From contig DJVY01000237.1 of NCBI GenBank assembly GCA_002440885.1, positions 1 to 5,243 on the forward strand: a DNA stretch of 5,243 nt. Direction: 5' to 3'. Under the pieces are notes generated by a model that ran no database searches, was not told the origin of the DNA, and was given only the letters and a program-made list of their open reading frames with translations. The translations under genes were made by a program, and so were the position numbers. Each line of letters starts with the position of its first letter. Positions within the stretch are counted from its first letter, which is position 1. Of this stretch, positions 3,749 through 5,243 are shown piece by piece. The DNA is from Bacteroidales bacterium UBA6244. GTDB taxonomy: Bacteria > Bacteroidota > Bacteroidia > Bacteroidales > F082.

Positions 3749-4834
3749 TCAGTTGTTTTGTAGTGTTGTAATCACTTCATCAATTATCTTTTGAGCAGTT
3801 TTTGCAGGGAATGCAGTCTGTTTTGCCACTTCAAGGCAGTCATTTAATACCGGCTTTCCTTTGCCACCTATGGTTGTTGTATGGTTATTATTGAAACCAG
3901 CCGATGGAAGGATGTCATAGGCAGGAGAAAGCTTCCAGTTATGATCATGGTAAATGAAGGAAAAGTTTTTTGCATGGTCGTCTTTATTGCCAATAGCAAC
4001 ATTAAAAACCATTAACCTGAACATTTTTTCTACTTCGTTGAAGTCTTTGGTCAATGCCATGGTTGCTTTGAGCAGGTCGGTATAATCGAGTGAGGGCAGG
4101 CGATGACTGGCATAAAGCAAGCCTGCAGCACTATGTACATGGATGCGTTGCCCGTACAGGCGATCGAATCGTTTTACACCAAAATATTTTCCATCAAACA
4201 AACGGGTTTCGGGCATTTCGATACCGCATTTTCCGGCTAATTGTGCATAGTGGTATTCAATGGCACCCACTTGTACGGGGTCAACAGAAGCCCTGAATTT
4301 GATCAACCATTCTGATTCTTCAATAGTCACGAGCACTTTTGGTCGTGCACCACCAGAAGAACCTGCTTTAGTAAAAATTTCATTCAGGGCAGCTGAGCTT
4401 TCTGCACGCAGCATTTTCGCCACCTCATTGGCGTAGTAATCAAGCGGATGGTTTAATTCAGCATTGGGCAGATCAATTTGGACCGGATGGTAAGACAAGG
4501 CACCCATTCCATGGTTGCCCACAAGACTGAGCCTGTCAATGACGGTAAATTCAGCGGGATTCAATCCTTTTTCCTTCAACCAGCGATCGGTAAGCAGCAT
4601 GCCCCAACCATCAGGAAGGCTGTCGTTAAACACGCCAAAGAGTCCGTTGAATGGTTCTGCCCTGCCAGTAAAAACACCGCTTTTTAAAGGAAGGTAGAAG
4701 GGTGATATGGAAAATCCATCTCTGATCCATTCGGATTGATACTCAAACAGGCAACGCCTGTCGGGGGCAAGTGCCAGTCGGCCAATCTTTTGCGCCCTAT
4801 AGTACACGTCAAGTGCTTTTGGGTGCTTAAACAT
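3749..4834 (-). CDS. HipA-like serine/threonine kinase toxin
   Basis: 361 residues from ATG 4834; this start overlaps the antitoxin stop by 8 bp and is preferred over an in-frame GTG at 4852. The N-terminal HipA_N region includes FNDSLPDGWG (residues 69-78). The kinase domain has the Gly-rich loop GSSGGARPK (158-166), with serines where HipA-family kinases autophosphorylate, then FGVKRFDR (218-225), the catalytic NKDDHAKNFSF (283-293) and the metal-binding Asp307 in LSPAYDILPS. E. coli HipA (440 residues) phosphorylates glutamyl-tRNA synthetase and HipT the tryptophanyl enzyme; the target here is unknown. All catalytic residues look intact. The protein is short, and its last residues (ITTLQNN) run into repeat-like DNA, so the final C-terminal helix may be missing. 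Translation is probably coupled to the antitoxin gene. Family assignment is firm, toxicity inferred. Confidence 0.9.
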   Translation of the reverse strand: MFKHPKALDVYYRAQKIGRLALAPDRRCLFEYQSEWIRDGFSISPFYLPLKSGVFTGRAEPFNGLFGVFNDSLPDGWGMLLTDRWLKEKGLNPAEFTVIDRLSLVGNHGMGALSYHPVQIDLPNAELNHPLDYYANEVAKMLRAESSAALNEIFTKAGSSGGARPKVLVTIEESEWLIKFRASVDPVQVGAIEYHYAQLAGKCGIEMPETRLFDGKYFGVKRFDRLYGQRIHVHSAAGLLYASHRLPSLDYTDLLKATMALTKDFNEVEKMFRLMVFNVAIGNKDDHAKNFSFIYHDHNWKLSPAYDILPSAGFNNNHTTTIGGKGKPVLNDCLEVAKQTAFPAKTAQKIIDEVITTLQNN

Positions 4835-5153
4835 TGCGACTGCCCCTTTCACGTTTTTTTACTTTTGTTGTCTCTAAAACTTCATCGAGGCTTTCAAATT
4901 GTCTTTTGGTAAACAATTGTTCAAAATCCTCCGTGGAATCCAACACTAAAGCTATCATTATCAGGTGTTTCAGTGATATTTCATAGCTGTTTTCAAAACG
5001 TTTGAGCGTGCCCAGACTTACACCGGCTTTACTTGCAAGTCCTTTTTGGGTGAGGTTGAGCTCAAGACGGCGTTCACGTAAGCGTATTGCAATACCTTTT
5101 AGTATTGAAGCAGGGTTGAAAGCATCAAGAATAAATTCATTATCAGCTACCAT
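4827..5153 (-). CDS. HipB-like XRE-family antitoxin and repressor
   Basis: 108 residues. A Cro/C1-type helix-turn-helix occupies about residues 17-72, with the core LTQKGLASKAGVSLGTLKRFE (34-54; the final FE closes the recognition helix) followed by SLKHLIMIALVL. The segment FEQLFTKRQFESLDEVL (77-93) and a basic tail KVKKRERGSR (97-106) are typical of Bacteroidota HipB partners; the E. coli HipB tail also helps the complex and its turnover. Role: DNA-binding antitoxin that neutralises the downstream kinase and represses the operon. The ATG at 5153 follows a leader holding an inverted repeat (5168-5200) and a minus-7 box (5206-5213). The gene overlaps the kinase by 8 bp, which suits antitoxin-first, coupled translation. 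No defect seen. Confidence 0.9.
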   Translation of the reverse strand: MVADNEFILDAFNPASILKGIAIRLRERRLELNLTQKGLASKAGVSLGTLKRFENSYEISLKHLIMIALVLDSTEDFEQLFTKRQFESLDEVLETTKVKKRERGSRNV

Positions 5154-5167
5154 ATTAGACGTTAATG

Positions 5168-5200
5168 GTTAAAAAGTATATTTGTGGCTAATATTTTAAC
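5168..5200. promoter_or_regulatory. Inverted repeat, candidate HipB-type operator
   Basis: Arms GTTAAAA (5168-5174) and TTTTAAC (5194-5200) are perfect inverted repeats with a 19-bp spacer, placed between the minus-7 box and the antitoxin ATG. E. coli HipB binds several operator sites upstream of its own operon, so autoregulation is a natural role. The arms are AT-rich and could occur by chance. Confidence 0.4.
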
Positions 5201-5205
5201 TATTG

Positions 5206-5213
5206 CAAAGATA
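5206..5213 (-). promoter_or_regulatory. Minus-7 box TATCTTTG of the toxin-antitoxin operon
   Basis: Full match to TAnnTTTG on the minus strand, 52 bp upstream of the antitoxin ATG. The minus-33 position falls within octamer repeats (5215-5243) and has no TTTG, so upstream promoter contacts may have been replaced by repeat DNA. Confidence 0.6.
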
Positions 5214-5214
5214 G

Positions 5215-5243
5215 GTTTATTTGTTGTTTGTTGATTTGTTGAT
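5215..5243. repeat. Octamer array at the right edge
   Basis: Units GTTTATTT (5215-5222), GTTGTTT (5223-5229), GTTGATTT (5230-5237) and an incomplete GTTGAT reaching the window edge. It begins one base beyond the minus-7 box of the toxin-antitoxin operon and continues out of the window. Confidence 0.7.

Noticed and set aside
3568..3771. Plus-strand 67-codon frame in the intergenic repeats
   Set aside because: It is a translation of the compound repeat and overlaps the toxin gene end; the Cys/Phe-rich product has no family resemblance.
4090..4697. Plus-strand frames antisense to the HipA-like gene
   Set aside because: Shadows of a clear kinase gene on the minus strand.

Overview
This 5.2 kb window looks like an accessory, repeat-rich stretch of a Bacteroidota chromosome (Bacteroidales-like is my best guess). 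The evidence is: minus-7 boxes of the form TAnnTTTG in front of three genes, no recognisable Shine-Dalgarno sites, and protein families common in that phylum (AAA_14/DUF4143 ATPase, HipA with a basic-tailed XRE partner, free-standing four-helix-bundle protein). Every gene I can support lies on the minus strand, so the window is best read from right to left.

Right part (5243-3749): a two-gene HipBA-type toxin-antitoxin operon. The XRE repressor/antitoxin gene has a candidate promoter and an inverted-repeat operator, and overlaps the HipA-like kinase gene by 8 bp. The kinase keeps its phosphate loop and catalytic residues, but its C-terminus appears to run into repeat DNA and stop early. Next (3748-3298) comes about 450 bp without a gene, filled with an inverted pair of octamer arrays and a GC-rich compound repeat. 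At 3278-2064 lies a complete AAA_14/DUF4143 ATPase gene, with a minus-7 box and a perfect TGTAAT-CC-ATTACA palindrome where the minus-33 element should be. Left of it (2063-1861) are more octamer repeats.

From 1843 to 733 lies a polysaccharide-deacetylase-like gene invaded by repeats. Its N-terminal piece (1843-1679) is out of frame by one base with the body, and the break falls inside a 7-mer/8-mer array. The body carries a second insertion of about 258 bp that is in frame. At 645-511 is the C-terminal tail of a second, divergent copy of the same family. A G-rich heptamer array with a textbook G-quadruplex run (335-470) then leads into a four-helix-bundle (23S rRNA intervening-sequence protein family) gene that runs off the left edge.

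The unifying feature is the repeat DNA: short units of exactly 7 or 8 bp (GTGAACN, GGTCTTT/GGGGTTT, GTTGATTT/GTTAGCTT) that join each other in phase. They lie between genes and also inside one gene. On the minus strand the main octamer has no stop codon in any frame and encodes the cyclic peptide KSTNQQIN, so it can invade a minus-strand gene without ending it. I see no new enzyme system; the repeat system and its effect on coding sequences is the most interesting part of the window.
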